Below, piece by piece: positions 13,031-24,139 of a DNA stretch of 64,000 nucleotides; positions within the stretch are counted from its first letter, which is position 1, and every line of letters starts with the position of its first letter. This DNA is from Mycogone perniciosa (Eukaryota > Ascomycota > Sordariomycetes > Hypocreales > Hypocreaceae). A program made the translations under genes and the position numbers. The notes under the pieces are model-generated. The model saw only the letters and a program-made list of their open reading frames with translations. It did no database searches and was not told where the DNA came from. The stretch spans positions 1 through 64,000 of the forward strand of contig JAOALB010000087.1 of NCBI GenBank assembly GCA_025331125.1, read 5' to 3'.

Positions 13031-16000
13031 TTAAGCAAGGGGCTCTCGCACCAAAGCCAATGCCGCTGAAGAGTGATCATCGCCATCCTCACCTTCCGCC
13101 GCATTCTGTGCTGCAGCGGCGTCGTCTTCGTTGTCCTCGGCGTTGGCGAACCTGCTGCTTGCTAGGCCCTTTGGTTTAGCAGAAACAGCCTTAGCCTGAA
13201 ATGATAATGTTAGCTAAGAGTCTCTTGTTGGGGCAACACACATACCTTTGCCTCGGCAAGTTCGGCATCCCTGACTCTCAGTTGAGCCTGCAATTCCTCT
13301 GCCTTCTTCTCATCATCGTCAACCTTCCTTGTCAATTCCTCCACCTTGATTTCTAATTCCCTCGCCTTATTGTTCGCCTCTTCGACCAAAGCCGTCATGC
13401 TGTCATTGAGATCACGGTAGTCGGCTTGGGCTGTCTTGTGCTTCTCCTCTGCATCAGCCTTATACACCTCTAAGCTCTTTTGAACCAACTCCAAGTTTTC
13501 CCTGGTGTTGACCAAATTCTCCTGCACAGCATTCAAATTGCTCTTTGTAGAGTCTAGCTCCTGTTGCTTTACTTGCAATTCTGTCTTGTTTGCAACTGAG
13601 GATTCCTCGAGTGACTTTTTGGTCAAGGCTAGTTCCGACTTCAAAGCATCAATTACTGTTGTGTTAGGCTTGGTGCTCTTAGCGGCGTCTAGTTCCGCTA
13701 GTGCCGTCATCCGCTCCATCTTCTCTTGAGCGAGTTGTCGGGTGAGCTCTTGAACCTCGGCCTGAGCCTTGGCTACAAAATCATGAGCAGCCTCCAGAGC
13801 ACCCTGGAGATTGACATTGGCAGCTGCCTGCTGTGATAACTTCTCCTCGAAACCAGTGTTTTTATTCCTGTACTCAGCCATCACATCATCAATAGCCTTG
13901 GTATGTGCTGCAGCCAATTCTTCCAAGTCTTTCTTGGCTTGCACGCCTTCCGTCTTCAATGACTCCATGGCCTCGGTATGCATTGTAATGAGCCTCTCGA
14001 CCTCGTCAACGTGACTTTCGTGAAGATCACGCTTGAAAGCTTCGAGTGCTTCTGTATTGCCTGATTGCGCCTTCTCCAAATCAGCCCTCGATTCATCAAC
14101 TTGAGCTTGGAGCGTAGCCAGCTCGGATATATGAATGGCCGCGAGGTCATGCTTCTCCTTAGCATTCACCTTGTTCAGCTCTTCGATGACCTTGTCATGG
14201 GAAGCCCTGAGATCCTCCAATTGCCGAGCGACTGCGACTTCACTCTCGCATTTCACAGTCTGTAGTTGCTCAGCGTGCCGAGATTTTAGGTGCTCAAGTT
14301 CGCTAGCATGGGCTTCAGCGGTGGCAGAAATGTTGTTGTGGGCAGATTCGAGCTCGTTGGCATGACGTGCAAGGAGGTCCTTCAGATTCTGCTGGTGCTC
14401 AAGCTCTTTGGATTCGAGCGCACCAACAGCTGATTCATGCCCTTCCTTGGAGGCAGCCAATGTCTTGGCATATACGTCCGCAGCTTCTGCTACAGATGTC
14501 TTGAGATCTTCGTGTTGTTTTTCTAGTTCCTCAAACTTGCGCTTAAAGAAAGCATCACCACGAAGGCTTTCGATCTCATTCTCATAATCCTGTGAGATTT
14601 GCTTCATACGCTCGTCATGCATCGTCTTCAACTTCGAAATGTCGTCATCCTTGGCGGCCAGTGTTGTCTGCAGGTCGTCAACTGTGCTTTGTATCTTCGT
14701 CATCGCCTCATGCGCAGATGAAAGTTCCGTCTCTCTCTCGGTCAAGGTATTGCGCAACCTCCTTCCCGAATCCCTTTCGCCGTCCACCTCAATTTTGGCA
14801 CTGCTCACGGCTGCTTCAGAATCCTGCAATTTGCTTTTCAACGTCGATATCTCGTGTTCAAGAGAAGCAATGGTGCTACTATGTGCGTCTCGTTCGGACT
14901 TGGCCTTATCATCACCAACAGTTTCCAAGGCCGCCTTCGATGCAGCCAGCTCATCCATCTTGCGTTGTAGATCGTTGATAACCAACTCGTGTTTAGACTG
15001 GTACTCTGCGAGTGTCGCCTCGGATCTCTCCAGATCAGCCACAGATGAGACCTGGAGCTTCTCGATTTGAGCGGCGTGGTCATCCAAGGCCTTCTGAAGA
15101 TTGCCCTCGCTGGTTTTGAGCCTCTCCTGACTCTCATCCTGTAAGGTCTCAATGGACTTCTTCAGGGCTTCGAGTGCTGCCTTGCCTTCGTCCTTGGCGC
15201 GCACAGCCTCAGCGAGATCGCTTTCTACAGCACGCAGCTTTTCAGTGGTTTCAGATAGTCGAGCCTCCAATTCTTGGACTACGGATGCATGCTCCATTTT
15301 CAAGTTGGAGACGAACTCTCCATGCTCTTCTTGAGGCTTCTCGTTGCCAGCGTGTTCCTCTGAGACCTTCTCCGCTTGTTCATGAAGCTCCATGATCGTG
15401 TTTTCGAAAGAGCTGATTTGAGTCTTCAGAGAATCAATCTCCCCATCTCGCTCCGATAGCTTAGATGCCAACTCCTCAATCATCTTGACTGCATCTGCCG
15501 GCGCCTCAGATCGGAGGGAAGTTCGGGTGGCTGGGCGAGAAGTTCCAGATGTTGTACCGATAGTGGAGAGCCTCTTCCGATTATCAGCAGGCGCCGTACC
15601 TACTGGGCGGGAAGCCCCAGGCCTGGACGATGTATTGGCCGTTGTAACCCCGGTCCGAGAAGCAACACTTGGTGTCCTCGGGCTTGCAGTCGTGGTGCTC
15701 GCTGCTGACTTGCGCACAGCAGTAGTACTCGCCATAGTTCCAACCCTCTTCTCTGCTGTACTACTGGGACTCGACATCAACGAACTCGTCCTCCGTGCCG
15801 TAGTGGAGACAGTGTTGGACTTCTTCTCATCTTCGCTTGCGCTCACGCTGAGGCTGCTTCGACGCGCTGGATTTGATGTAGAGGTAGTAGGTCGACGAAC
15901 AGTAGATGCAGGTGGGCGCGTGGGCGGCTTGCTCATCCCTCCGGACGTGCGAGCACCAGTAAGGGCCGACGGTTTGGACGCAGTGGAACTCGTACTTGGG

Positions 16001-16164
16001 CCAAGGCGACGCACCGAGGGAGGTGCTGTTGCTGATGCGGACCGCTTTCCAACCCCAGTTTCGCCAATTGCGCTTTCATCCTTGACGGGTCTCTTGGTAA
16101 GCTGCTCTGGGGAGGAGGCCATATCACTAGACAGAGCAACCTCTGAGATCTCGCTTCCCGGCAT
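13031..16164 (-). CDS. Long coiled-coil protein with Ser/Thr-rich N-terminus
   Basis: Exon 1 is 16164-13246. A 50-base intron (donor GTATGT, branch CTAAC, acceptor CAG) leads in phase 0 to exon 2 at 13195-13031. That exon encodes a 54-residue acidic/Ala-rich tail ending LALVREPLA. The protein is about 1027 residues. Residues 1 to ~215 are Ser/Thr/Pro/Arg-rich and disordered, with blocks such as STVRRPTTSTSNPARRSS that suggest phospho-regulation or microtubule binding. From there almost to the end is uninterrupted heptad-like Glu/Lys/Leu/Ala coiled coil. It resembles fungal proteins labelled USO1-like or 'M protein repeat', names that reflect coiled coil only. The start could instead be the ATG at 16122. 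The function is unknown; a cytoskeletal or membrane tether is inference. Confidence 0.85.
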
Positions 16165-17910
16165 GATGAGTTTGTGACAAATGGTCGGATATCGCAAGCC
16201 TTGTCGCAATGAGTGATGGTTAGCGACATCATATGAGTAGCACGCGTATATGCGAAGTAAAGCTCGAGAACCGGATCCGGGTACCCTTGCCAGACGGCGT
16301 TATGGTCTGCATCACCGAGCATGATACATACCTGATCAAGAATGCCGCTTTCCTATGCTCTAATGGCTTCGCTCACGACAAAGGCGAATGTAACAGGAGA
16401 GGAGCAAGGGGCAGGAGCTTTGTTTGGGACCCTGCGATTGCGTTCGCAGAAGCCAGCAGTTTCGTACGACCCGAAAAATGCTATCATCGGCAAGAGGGAA
16501 AGGGTTGCGTGTCTGGAGTATGTACGGAGTACGCCCGTAGAAATACTTGTAGGCATGGATGTTCTAAGTGTTGTGGAGGCTGTGGTAATGAGTGCCAGGG
16601 CCCCCAATGTTGCGACAAAAAGGGGTAACACCTTCTATTACTACTACTGGTGGGAGCACCGGAGCTGGCTTGCCTGTCTGCTGGTGCATAGGCCATTACT
16701 ACTTCGTACTAGTACCAAGTCGGTGGTACGGATTATTATTGCTCCCAAAAAGAAAACAGATGGTTTCTGCAACTCCTTTAGATCAGATTACAAGTCCGTA
16801 TTAATACAATATCTATAAAAGTAATACAGCATTAACACGAGAAGCAAGAATCATCCTAACCAGAACTTGTTTTGAATGAGAGAGCGCCATCTTTTATTTC
16901 TATATCAGGCAATAGTGTTGTTTCCTTTAACGGTGCTTGTGGTTAGTTGTTGGCTGGTGGGGATTCTGTAAATACATACGGAGTACTCGTACGGAGTATT
17001 GGGCTTCTTAGCGTTGAATTACTACTGTGGAGTAATCCGTACTAGAGAGCACTTCGTAATGTACGGAGTAAGGTCTCAAAATGTTTGCGACCACACCTAA
17101 ACATTTCAATAAAAGTCGGGAAAACGCATGCTTTGGAAGAATTGATCAATAAATCTAGGAAATGCTGAGACGCACAATCACAAGTTTAAAATATATCTGA
17201 ATAGTTAGATTACAATATTTACGCTATCATGGAATTTTAAAGATTTTCTATCCCTATAGATATTAGGGTGTTAAAGTTGGGTAAAAAGTCTCCCTATACA
17301 AATTAGTATAGGGCACTTTGTTAAGGGGTTATCGCGGGCTTTTGAGACGCTACTGTACTACTGATAACATAAGGTAATTTGCTTTTTGATCAATAGGTGG
17401 TTTAATTTAAGCATTATGCGTCGATGTGGATTACTACCAGGAGTAGCCTATATAATATATCCTACCTCGTAGTAGTAAAACTGGGTAAGCATTTAAACAG
17501 TATAGAAGGTACTTCGTACTCCGTAGAAAATTATCAAATTCAACCCTAAAGTGAGTACGAAGTAGTAGTGTAAAAAAACTAAAAGGCAGCCTGCAGTATA
17601 AAATTTACTTTTATTGGCATTCAGTCCAAGCCCTCATATTCGGTACAATCAAAAGATACTGCTACCACTACTACCATCTGTACTGTTTGCTCACCTAATG
17701 TACTCATACTACTCCAAACAAGTTCTTGTAGTATCAGCTAAGGTATGGAGTGGAGTCGATACTCATCATGCGATTGCTGACTAAGTTAGTGCTGTGCTGA
17801 ACCTTTCCAAGAATCTTACAATAGACTCGTTGCGCTCATTCTTGTCTCTATACGACGTCGGTCTTGATCCGTCTGCTGTCGGAATAGGCGGCAGTATTAC
17901 TGATGAGAAA
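16165..17910. other. 1.7 kb divergent intergenic region rich in TACGGAGTA motifs
   Basis: This is the shared upstream region of the coiled-coil gene and rrd1. Several TACGGAGTA/TACTCCGTA words occur near 16523, 16976-17000, 17062 and 17517. A degraded inverted-repeat element lies at 17073-17348. Two plus frames at 16233-16818 look random in composition and are not called. Confidence 0.6.
17073..17348. mobile_element. Putative degraded MITE with GTCTCAAAA ends
   Basis: The left end GTCTCAAAATGTTTGCGACC and the complement of the right end GTCTCAAAAGCCCGCGATAA share the first nine bases. After that they show only approximate similarity over about 35 bases. The 276-base span is AT-richer than its surroundings and has no frame. 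A target duplication is not clear, so the call is tentative. Confidence 0.4.
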
Positions 17911-19322
17911 ATGGTTGATATCCAAAGCAGCTCCACGCTTAACAGGGCTTCCCTTGCCTTTATCGACCTTTCATCGCCACCCTCTTTTACAACACCAACT
18001 AAGCGCATTCATGAGGGTCAGCATGTAGCCCGCTTCCTCACCAGCTTCGCCTACCGAGATATTGGCATATTCATCCTCCAACTGAACCACGCTATGTGCC
18101 CTCGCCATAAACCTGGCTCCCCATACCCTTCGACTTTTACTCTCTCATCCAAACCATCCTCAACCCCGTCTATTCAGGCCCTTCAGGCCCTTCTTTCAGA
18201 AATCCAAAACCTCACAAATGAGGCGCCACCAGATCCTGGCCCACGACGATATGGAAATGTGAGCTTCCGTAAGTGGCATGCCCTTCTTAATGAGAGGCTA
18301 GATGGATTGCTCCGATATGGGCTCCTGGGAGAAACACTACATATCGGCAATGGACGCGCCAAAGATGAAGTAGCGGCTTATTTGATTGGGTCATTCGGAA
18401 GCGCCCAGCGGTTGGATTACGGAACGGGTCATGAGCTTAGCTTTGTGGCCTTCATCGGATGCCTATGGAAGCTCGGGTACTTCAAGGATGGGGTACAAGG
18501 GGGTGATATTGAAAGGGAAATTGCACTCTCGATTATTGAACAGTGAGTTGGTATCCTTTGCGCACGCATACAGCTTGCTGACTCGACATGTCCAGATATC
18601 TTGAAGTTGTGAGAAAGCTCATTACAACTTACACCCTCGAACCTGCCGGTTCTCATGGGGTCTGGGGCCTCGATGATCATTCATTCGCGCCTTACATATT
18701 TGGATCTGCGCAGCTCACACGTCCAATCAATGATGATGAACCAATGCCCACTGAAGGGTCTGCAAGAGGCGCCCCAAAGCCGAGCGATATCACCAATGTC
18801 GGTATCGTCGAGGACCAGAGACGAACAAATATGTACTTCTCGGCAGTAGGTTTCATTAACGACGTCAAGAGGGGGCCATTTTGGGAACATAGCCCCATGT
18901 TATTTGACATCTCAGGCATCCGAGATGGATGGGGCAAGATCAACAAAGGTATGATCAAGATGTTCAACGCGGAGGTCTTGTCGAAATTCCCAGTGGTCCA
19001 GCATTTTCCTTTCGGCTCTATTTTCTCATGGGATGAAGACCCTCAGGCGCCTGAGCCAACAAAAAGTGTCCACATGACGAATCTACCCTTGACCAGTACC
19101 AACATTCCGACTACGGGGACAAGCACCGCAGTCCCATGGGCTGAAGCTTCAAGTAACCTGCCGCCGACGGGCCCTGGCACAACGTTTCCCAGAGGCTCTT
19201 TGCCAAGACCAAGCGCAACACTACTGCCCCCCCCTCGGACCCTTCGCGGCAACTCTGCACGTACAGAGACAACCAACGCGCGGAATCCCGCAACGAAAGC
19301 GCCCTGGGCCCGTGACGGTTGA
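17911..19322 (+). CDS. rrd1: Serine/threonine phosphatase 2A activator (PTPA), Rrd1 type
   Basis: Exons are 17911-18542 and 18596-19322, with a 53-base intron (GTGAGT, branch GCTGAC, acceptor CAG) splitting a Gln codon; the product has 452 residues. The PTPA family acts as a peptidyl-prolyl isomerase that activates and reshapes PP2A catalytic subunits. Diagnostic strings are TPTKRIHEG, RKWHALLNERL, LLGETLHIGNGRAKDEVAAY, SFGSAQRLDYGTGHEL and GVWGLDDHSFAPYIFGSAQL. The C-terminal ~110 residues are Pro/Thr/Ser-rich and follow LSKFPVVQHFPFGSIFSW, an extension typical of fungal Rrd1 rather than Rrd2. The frame is open further upstream but has no ATG; MVDIQSSST at 17911 is the first ATG. Choosing Rrd1 over Rrd2 is from family knowledge and is the less certain part. 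Confidence 0.92.
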
Positions 19323-19800
19323 TGAGTTAAGCAAGGCTACGCAAAGTGTGTAAACCAGGCACCTACTACACATGATATATCATTACCACAAGGCAAACGA
19401 TAATTTAACGTTCTGGTGGTTATTATCATAGGAGTAGAAGCACGAGTGTTACATCGATAAGACATCCATGATGTTTGCATGTAAAATGGGCTAGTGGAAT
19501 CCTATGCCCAGGCACCAGGATAGACTGAAGAACAGTTGCCCCTATATCTGAAAATGGCAGCGTCCCTTCAGGCGAATTGACCGAGTCATTTCAATTCGCA
19601 GTTTGAAAAGCAAGAGGGCATAAGGCCTAGATTACATGGTATCTTGCTACTCTCCAGGGCATCTGGCCGCAACAAAGATCGGAAAAAACACACTGGTGTC
19701 ACTGATTACTCTTGTCGATGATACTACCAACCCACCACTCCTTTCCCATGGCGCTACAGCTATTTAGATTCAGCACCCCGGAAGTTTTTGCAGGAGTATT
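19323..19800. other. Intergenic between convergent genes
   Basis: About 480 bases separate the rrd1 stop from the stop of the small minus-strand gene. I see no gene, RNA or repeat in it. Confidence 0.5.
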
Positions 19801-20511
19801 CTAGGAGGACGCTGTTGCAGCCGGCACGGCGGCCGACTTCTGCTCATTGGTGGGTTCATTAGCCGCTGGAGTAGATTCATCGGGGGTGATCGTGGTCTCG
19901 GCTGGTACTGTAACTCCTACTGTATCATGGACATAAATTAATGCTAGGTCAGCTCGTCACACTCGAACGCCTATTCGGAGAGACTGGTGCTTACCGGGGA
20001 GAGGCTCTTTGGTGGAGCTAGACTCTGGTTCCGCAGTTGTGCTGCTTCCGGCTTCCGGCCTCGTTTCCTCCGGCTTGAACGTCTTGGCGGCGGGAGAGGG
20101 CTGGGCTAATAAGGGGATTAGATGCTGCGCAATGCTCATCTGATAAAGCAATATTCGGACTTGATATACCGTCTGGTGCTGGGGTCTTTGCAGTCTCAGT
20201 CTCAGTCTCGGCTTGGTCCGCGGGCTTGGTTTCAACAACCGCATCCGTGGACTTGCTCAAGTCAACCTTTTGCTTCTCTGCCCTGTTCTTGAAAACTACC
20301 TTTAGTTTCGCCTTCAGGTTGTCTAAGGCGTCGAGGGCTGCGAAAAGCTCATGTTAGAGTCAGGGATAGTAGCGAATGAGGGTATGAGACTGGTAGTCGC
20401 TGGGCAACGAACGTATGCCAGGCATCGTAAACGTCGGATGTTGCTCCAATTACCGAGCTACCTAGCTCTCACCAGGTTGTTAGCCATACCTCTCGACCTT
20501 AAACCCTCCAT
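19801..20511 (-). CDS. Small low-complexity acidic protein, four exons
   Basis: No single long frame exists. Four exons, 20511-20490, 20337-20170, 20105-19995 and 19919-19801, join in consistent phase 1 through introns of 152, 64 and 75 bases. Donors are GTATGG, GTATAT and GTAAGC; acceptors are CAG, TAG and CAG. The result is 139 residues. The first ~35 residues, beginning MEGLRSRALDALDNLKAKLK, form a basic amphipathic helix. The rest is Thr/Glu/Pro/Ala-rich with repeats such as ETETETAKTPAPD and a tail of Ala/Ser. I recognise no domain. The coherent phases across three introns and uniform amino-acid character argue for a real gene; its function is unknown. Confidence 0.7.
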
Positions 20512-21151
20512 GCCAGTGATGTATGTTAAGCAATCGATTTATAGGACATGGGATCGGACCAGAACATACTGAATCAATTGCACAGGTAATATGGTGGTTG
20601 CTAAATGCTAGATTGGTGTCTTGGAAGAGTGAAGTTGGGGAAATGACCTGGAACTCTTGGGGCACCAAAGATTGATCGGGTTGAAAAGGTGAGGAGGCCT
20701 CCCCGCCTTACCGGGTGACCCTAGGGTACCTGCCTGTTAGCAGCAAACATAGTCGTACAACGGAGTAGCAGTACTGCAGATAAATCGGTATTACCACTTA
20801 ATACCAACACTTACCAAATTACTCGTAATATGCAGGGATGGTACCATTGAAGGCAGTCTACGGACAAGAAAACTGTTATCGCCACAGGCGTTTGAACTTG
20901 CTGAAGCAATATTTAGTAACTTAACTGTCTGTACTTGGCATGAAGTACTATTGTCAGGAATATCCTATTCAACGATATCTATGGAGTATACACTACACAA
21001 AGAGCAAACCACTCCTGTACCTTAAATAAAGGCATATTATTACTAGTACTGTTACACAGTATACAATCTGTAAGATATTGGGTTATCCTCGTCCGCAACG
21101 AGTGCTCTTCAAGGAAGTTTCTAGAAAAAGAATCAAAAAAGAAACGGTGCG
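20512..21151. other. Intergenic region upstream of the small gene
   Basis: About 640 bases contain short TACTAGTACTG-type and AGTACTATTG-type motifs but no supportable gene. Confidence 0.5.
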
Positions 21152-21252
21152 GGGCCAAACCGTGGATTGAACACGGGACCTCTTGCAGTTGAGATCAATA
21201 GAAATTACATGATTTCCCCAAAGCAAGAATCATACCACTAGACCATTTGGCC
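21152..21252 (-). tRNA. tRNA-Pro (anticodon TGG) with intron
   Basis: On the minus strand GGCCAAA (21252-21246) pairs perfectly with TTTGGCC (21159-21153). The D arm is GTC-TAGTGGTAT-GAT, and the T arm is CCGTG-TTCAATC-CACGG. The anticodon stem CTTGC/GCAAG flanks TTTGGG, giving anticodon TGG. About 29 bases are inserted right after the base 3' of the anticodon, the standard nuclear tRNA intron position. The discriminator base would be C. The gene resembles eukaryotic tRNA-Pro with its TAGTGGTATGATTCT core. Confidence 0.93.
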
Positions 21253-21388
21253 ACTCTATTGGTGCGTGCAAGGATGAATCGTAACTAAGACCATATACCC
21301 AATGCGATAGAATGAACCAATAGATGGCGGCGCCCACTACTCACTATTAATGTACGATCAGTATGACCTTGTATGATAACAATTGGCA

Positions 21389-22654
21389 TCACGTTGATAC
21401 TCTGTTGCGTAGCCAAGACCGAATAATATCCTGCCCATCGTCGCTTAGCTCGGTGCTTTTCCTTTCCTGTCCCACGTCCATGACTTGGACTCTCCGGTCT
21501 GACTCCCCCGCCAATCTTTCAACCTCTTCATCCCATTTCATCCGTTCCTTTAGTTCAATCATATCAATGCTGCGTCTCATGAGCCCCGCGAGTTCGCCAG
21601 CCTGGGCTTCAAAAGTGTGCGCACCCCTCCCCGATCTCGCACGCCTCGCTGACTTTCCCCCTTTTGATTGTGATGCAGCGCGCACTGGTGAGTCGTGCAA
21701 GAGGAGGATTTTGGGAATTTTAAGTGTTGACTTTCGTGGGGGGAATACCAAGTGCGACTTACGCGGAGGCTTGCACGCTTGGGTCGGGGTGCCATCACGA
21801 CTCGCCATGGTATCAATCATGGATATGCCATTCGTTGAAACATAAAAGGACCTAGGAACCAGCAAACCTGGATTGTGGAATAACAAACTTGGGCTTGCGA
21901 ATGGGTCGAATAGGTTTGATGGCGATTCAAAGAGGAAGGCCAAGCGCTCATACAAGGCATGGATGTGCGCACTTTGGGCCGGAGGCGACACCGCTGCCGC
22001 TGTCTTGATCAGGTTCTTCGCCCTGTTGATCCGATGATCCGGCAAAAACATGGTCCAGTTGTAGATGCCATTGTATGCTACAAAACCCCTAATACCGAAC
22101 CGAGTGTGAGCGTGTGCTCCTGTCAGTGACAGTGACGTAGCAAGACTGGCTCCTAGGTAAGATCCGTAGATGTAAATATCTCGTCGGCCATTGTTCAGTG
22201 GCGCCAGATTCTCCATGATCCAGTGGAGAGCGAACGCTGTGTCATGGACGGGTATAGGCCAACGTAGGAACCTGGTGGGTTCGACTTCTTGCTGACCAGC
22301 ATTCCCCGCCGTGGTTCCCCATCGATAGTTGATGCTGGCAACTGGCCAGTCCTGCAAAAACTTTGGTGGCAGTTGGGCTTCTGTGTCTTCGCTTGGAGGA
22401 TATGCAGGAAGGTGGACTACCAACGCCGCTGAAGGAGAGTGCTCGGTCACATTGTATAGACTACCAATGGCATCAGCTCTCACAGACGATACTCTTCCCT
22501 TCTGTGAGGTCATGTGCTGGAGTTGGACATACTCAACTGTGACAAAGCCCTCGGAACCACATCTCACGGGGACTCTCTCCTGACTGAGCGTGCTGAATCC
22601 GCGCCATTTCTGAAGGAGGGAGCTTGCACGAAGCGCCGTGGGCCATGGTGGCAT
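21389..22654 (-). CDS. Alpha/beta-hydrolase-fold protein, probably mitochondrial
   Basis: A single 421-residue frame starts at MPPWPTALRASSLLQ. The N-terminus is Arg/Ser/Leu-rich without acids for 24 residues, like a mitochondrial presequence. The core has a beta strand LVVHLPAYPP (~78-87), then WPVASINYRW (~103-112), and the nucleophile elbow YIYGSYLGAS with Ser165. I do not see an unambiguous acid and histidine; LLLHDSP near residue 315 follows a strand and could carry the acid. The second half is basic, then Glu-rich helical. It resembles uncharacterised fungal alpha/beta hydrolases; substrate unknown, and activity is uncertain without a clear catalytic His. The gene is intronless and lies 3' to the tRNA on the same strand. 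Confidence 0.8.
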   Translation of the reverse strand: MPPWPTALRASSLLQKWRGFSTLSQERVPVRCGSEGFVTVEYVQLQHMTSQKGRVSSVRADAIGSLYNVTEHSPSAALVVHLPAYPPSEDTEAQLPPKFLQDWPVASINYRWGTTAGNAGQQEVEPTRFLRWPIPVHDTAFALHWIMENLAPLNNGRRDIYIYGSYLGASLATSLSLTGAHAHTRFGIRGFVAYNGIYNWTMFLPDHRINRAKNLIKTAAAVSPPAQSAHIHALYERLAFLFESPSNLFDPFASPSLLFHNPGLLVPRSFYVSTNGISMIDTMASRDGTPTQACKPPRKSHLVFPPRKSTLKIPKILLLHDSPVRAASQSKGGKSARRARSGRGAHTFEAQAGELAGLMRRSIDMIELKERMKWDEEVERLAGESDRRVQVMDVGQERKSTELSDDGQDIIRSWLRNRVST

Positions 22655-24139
22655 TATCCAAGCCAGTTGACTCGTTGCCTACGTGCCCGGCGGCAGAAGA
22701 GGCACGCCCAACTGCTCCGTGCTGAATAGTAGTTGAGGTCTGCGTTACGTGGTGTGCGTGGTTCCGGCGACTAGGTAGTATTCTTGCCTTTGGTGATACT
22801 ACTAAGTACGAAGTGCTACTGTATAAAATCTTGTGTAGATGGGGCGCTCTCTCGGAGCTGCTGCCCTTTGTGAGCGGCCAGCACTTGCGATCAGACTACT
22901 TTCGAGTCACTCAATCACTCCACTATTTCATCATTGGGTTTGTCAATTCGTCGTAGAAGCAGAGACCGATTCTTGTCTATCATCTTCATAACCCTCAAGT
23001 GATCATAGGTACCTAGGTACTAGGCGAGGAGCATCACGACTACCCGTTAGTGTATACTTTCGTGAACACCAAACTAAAAGGACTTCGCCTTTTAGTTGGC
23101 CCCAAAATCTCTGAGCCACCTCAGTACCCTAGCCACTCATATAAAATGGGTGGTCGGCTAAGTACATTTTCGATTTTTGCGAAATCATTGATTTGGATTT
23201 TTGACCTGTGCACTAACAACTCCCTATAAGGAACCCATATAACCCTGTTCCTGGCCCGGGTACTGGAGTGGCTTAGGGATTTTGGGCCCAAGTAAAAGGC
23301 GAAGTAGTCCTTTTAGTTTGGTGTTCACGAAGTACCACACCAACGGGTAGGTACTTGTTGAGATAGATTTTATTTGCCGGCGTCAAAGCACTAAAAATCT
23401 ACAAGGTACTTCCTAGGAGTATGAAGTACTTCGTATGAAGTACGAGAACTTAGGCCAGGTTCACGCACTCTTCCTATGTACTTAGCGGGGCGCTAGGTGT
23501 AGTACTCAGAACTAACTAAAAAAGGAAGATACTAAATAAATACCTAGTACTAAACAGAAACTTCGCAGACTACTCCGTACTACTAGGTAGGTAGGTAATA
23601 TATTTCGTACCTGGGGCGAAATACGGAACAAATACCTAATACCCCTAGTAGTACTCCGTACTCCGCACTAAACTATGGCCTTTGTAGTAGTACCTTGATG
23701 AACGTTTATAACGGCTTTTACTACTTCGTAAACGCACTGGTCAATTGACAACTCCGTTCAGATCTCGCTGTCGGTACCTGTGACCAATTACCCCGGCGAC
23801 CTCGTATATACTTAGTAGTACTTCGTACGGAGTACTCCGTACCGACAACCTGCAATATCTGTTATTGGTCAATAGCTCGGCCGGCGCCCCTCCACAACGT
23901 CCGGGTCTCCACGTCATTCGAGTTCCTGAGTCCGAGATAGTAACCCACCATTCAAGGTTGCCAGCCATGCTCAACAAATGCCACCTGCATGGCATAGAAA
24001 TCCAAACCACTACTACTACTAGGTACCACTAGCCTCTCCACCAAAATGTTACACCATCCACTTGTCGCCAACTACACCCAGTTTGGTCGAGTTGTCATTC
24101 TAATGAACCAATACTCCTGAGACAGGGCGACGCACAGTC
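22655..24139. other. Divergent intergenic region with a MITE and dense motif cluster
   Basis: About 1.5 kb lies between the hydrolase gene and the TOK1 gene. It holds MITE B (23043-23347) and, at 23400-23850, many TACTTCGTA, TACTCCGTA and CTAGGTAGG words. It also contains the perfect palindrome CGGAGTACTCCG near 23828-23839. No gene is supported. Confidence 0.65.
23043..23347. mobile_element. MITE B, full-length copy, 305 bp
   Basis: Terminal inverted repeats of about 89 bases start CCCGTTAGTG on the left and CCCGTTGGTG on the right (read as complement), and are about 90 per cent identical. TA flanks both ends (23041-23042 and 23348-23349). Each repeat contains a hairpin of CCAAACTAAAAGG, a loop around ACTTCGC, and CTTTTAGTTGG. 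The unique middle is about 125 bases. It is non-autonomous, with no transposase frame. It shares its ends and hairpin design with MITE A. Confidence 0.9.

Noticed and set aside
15485..16177. 230-codon plus frame rich in Val/Ala/Arg
   Set aside because: It is the exact antisense of the Ser/Thr-rich N-terminus of the coiled-coil gene; such low-complexity regions leave long antisense frames.
16233..16818. Two overlapping plus frames (131 and 158 codons), one Cys-rich at the end
   Set aside because: They overlap in different frames and lie in promoter DNA with TACGGAGTA motifs. They show no signal peptide, and the Cys cluster arises from TGT/GGT repeats.
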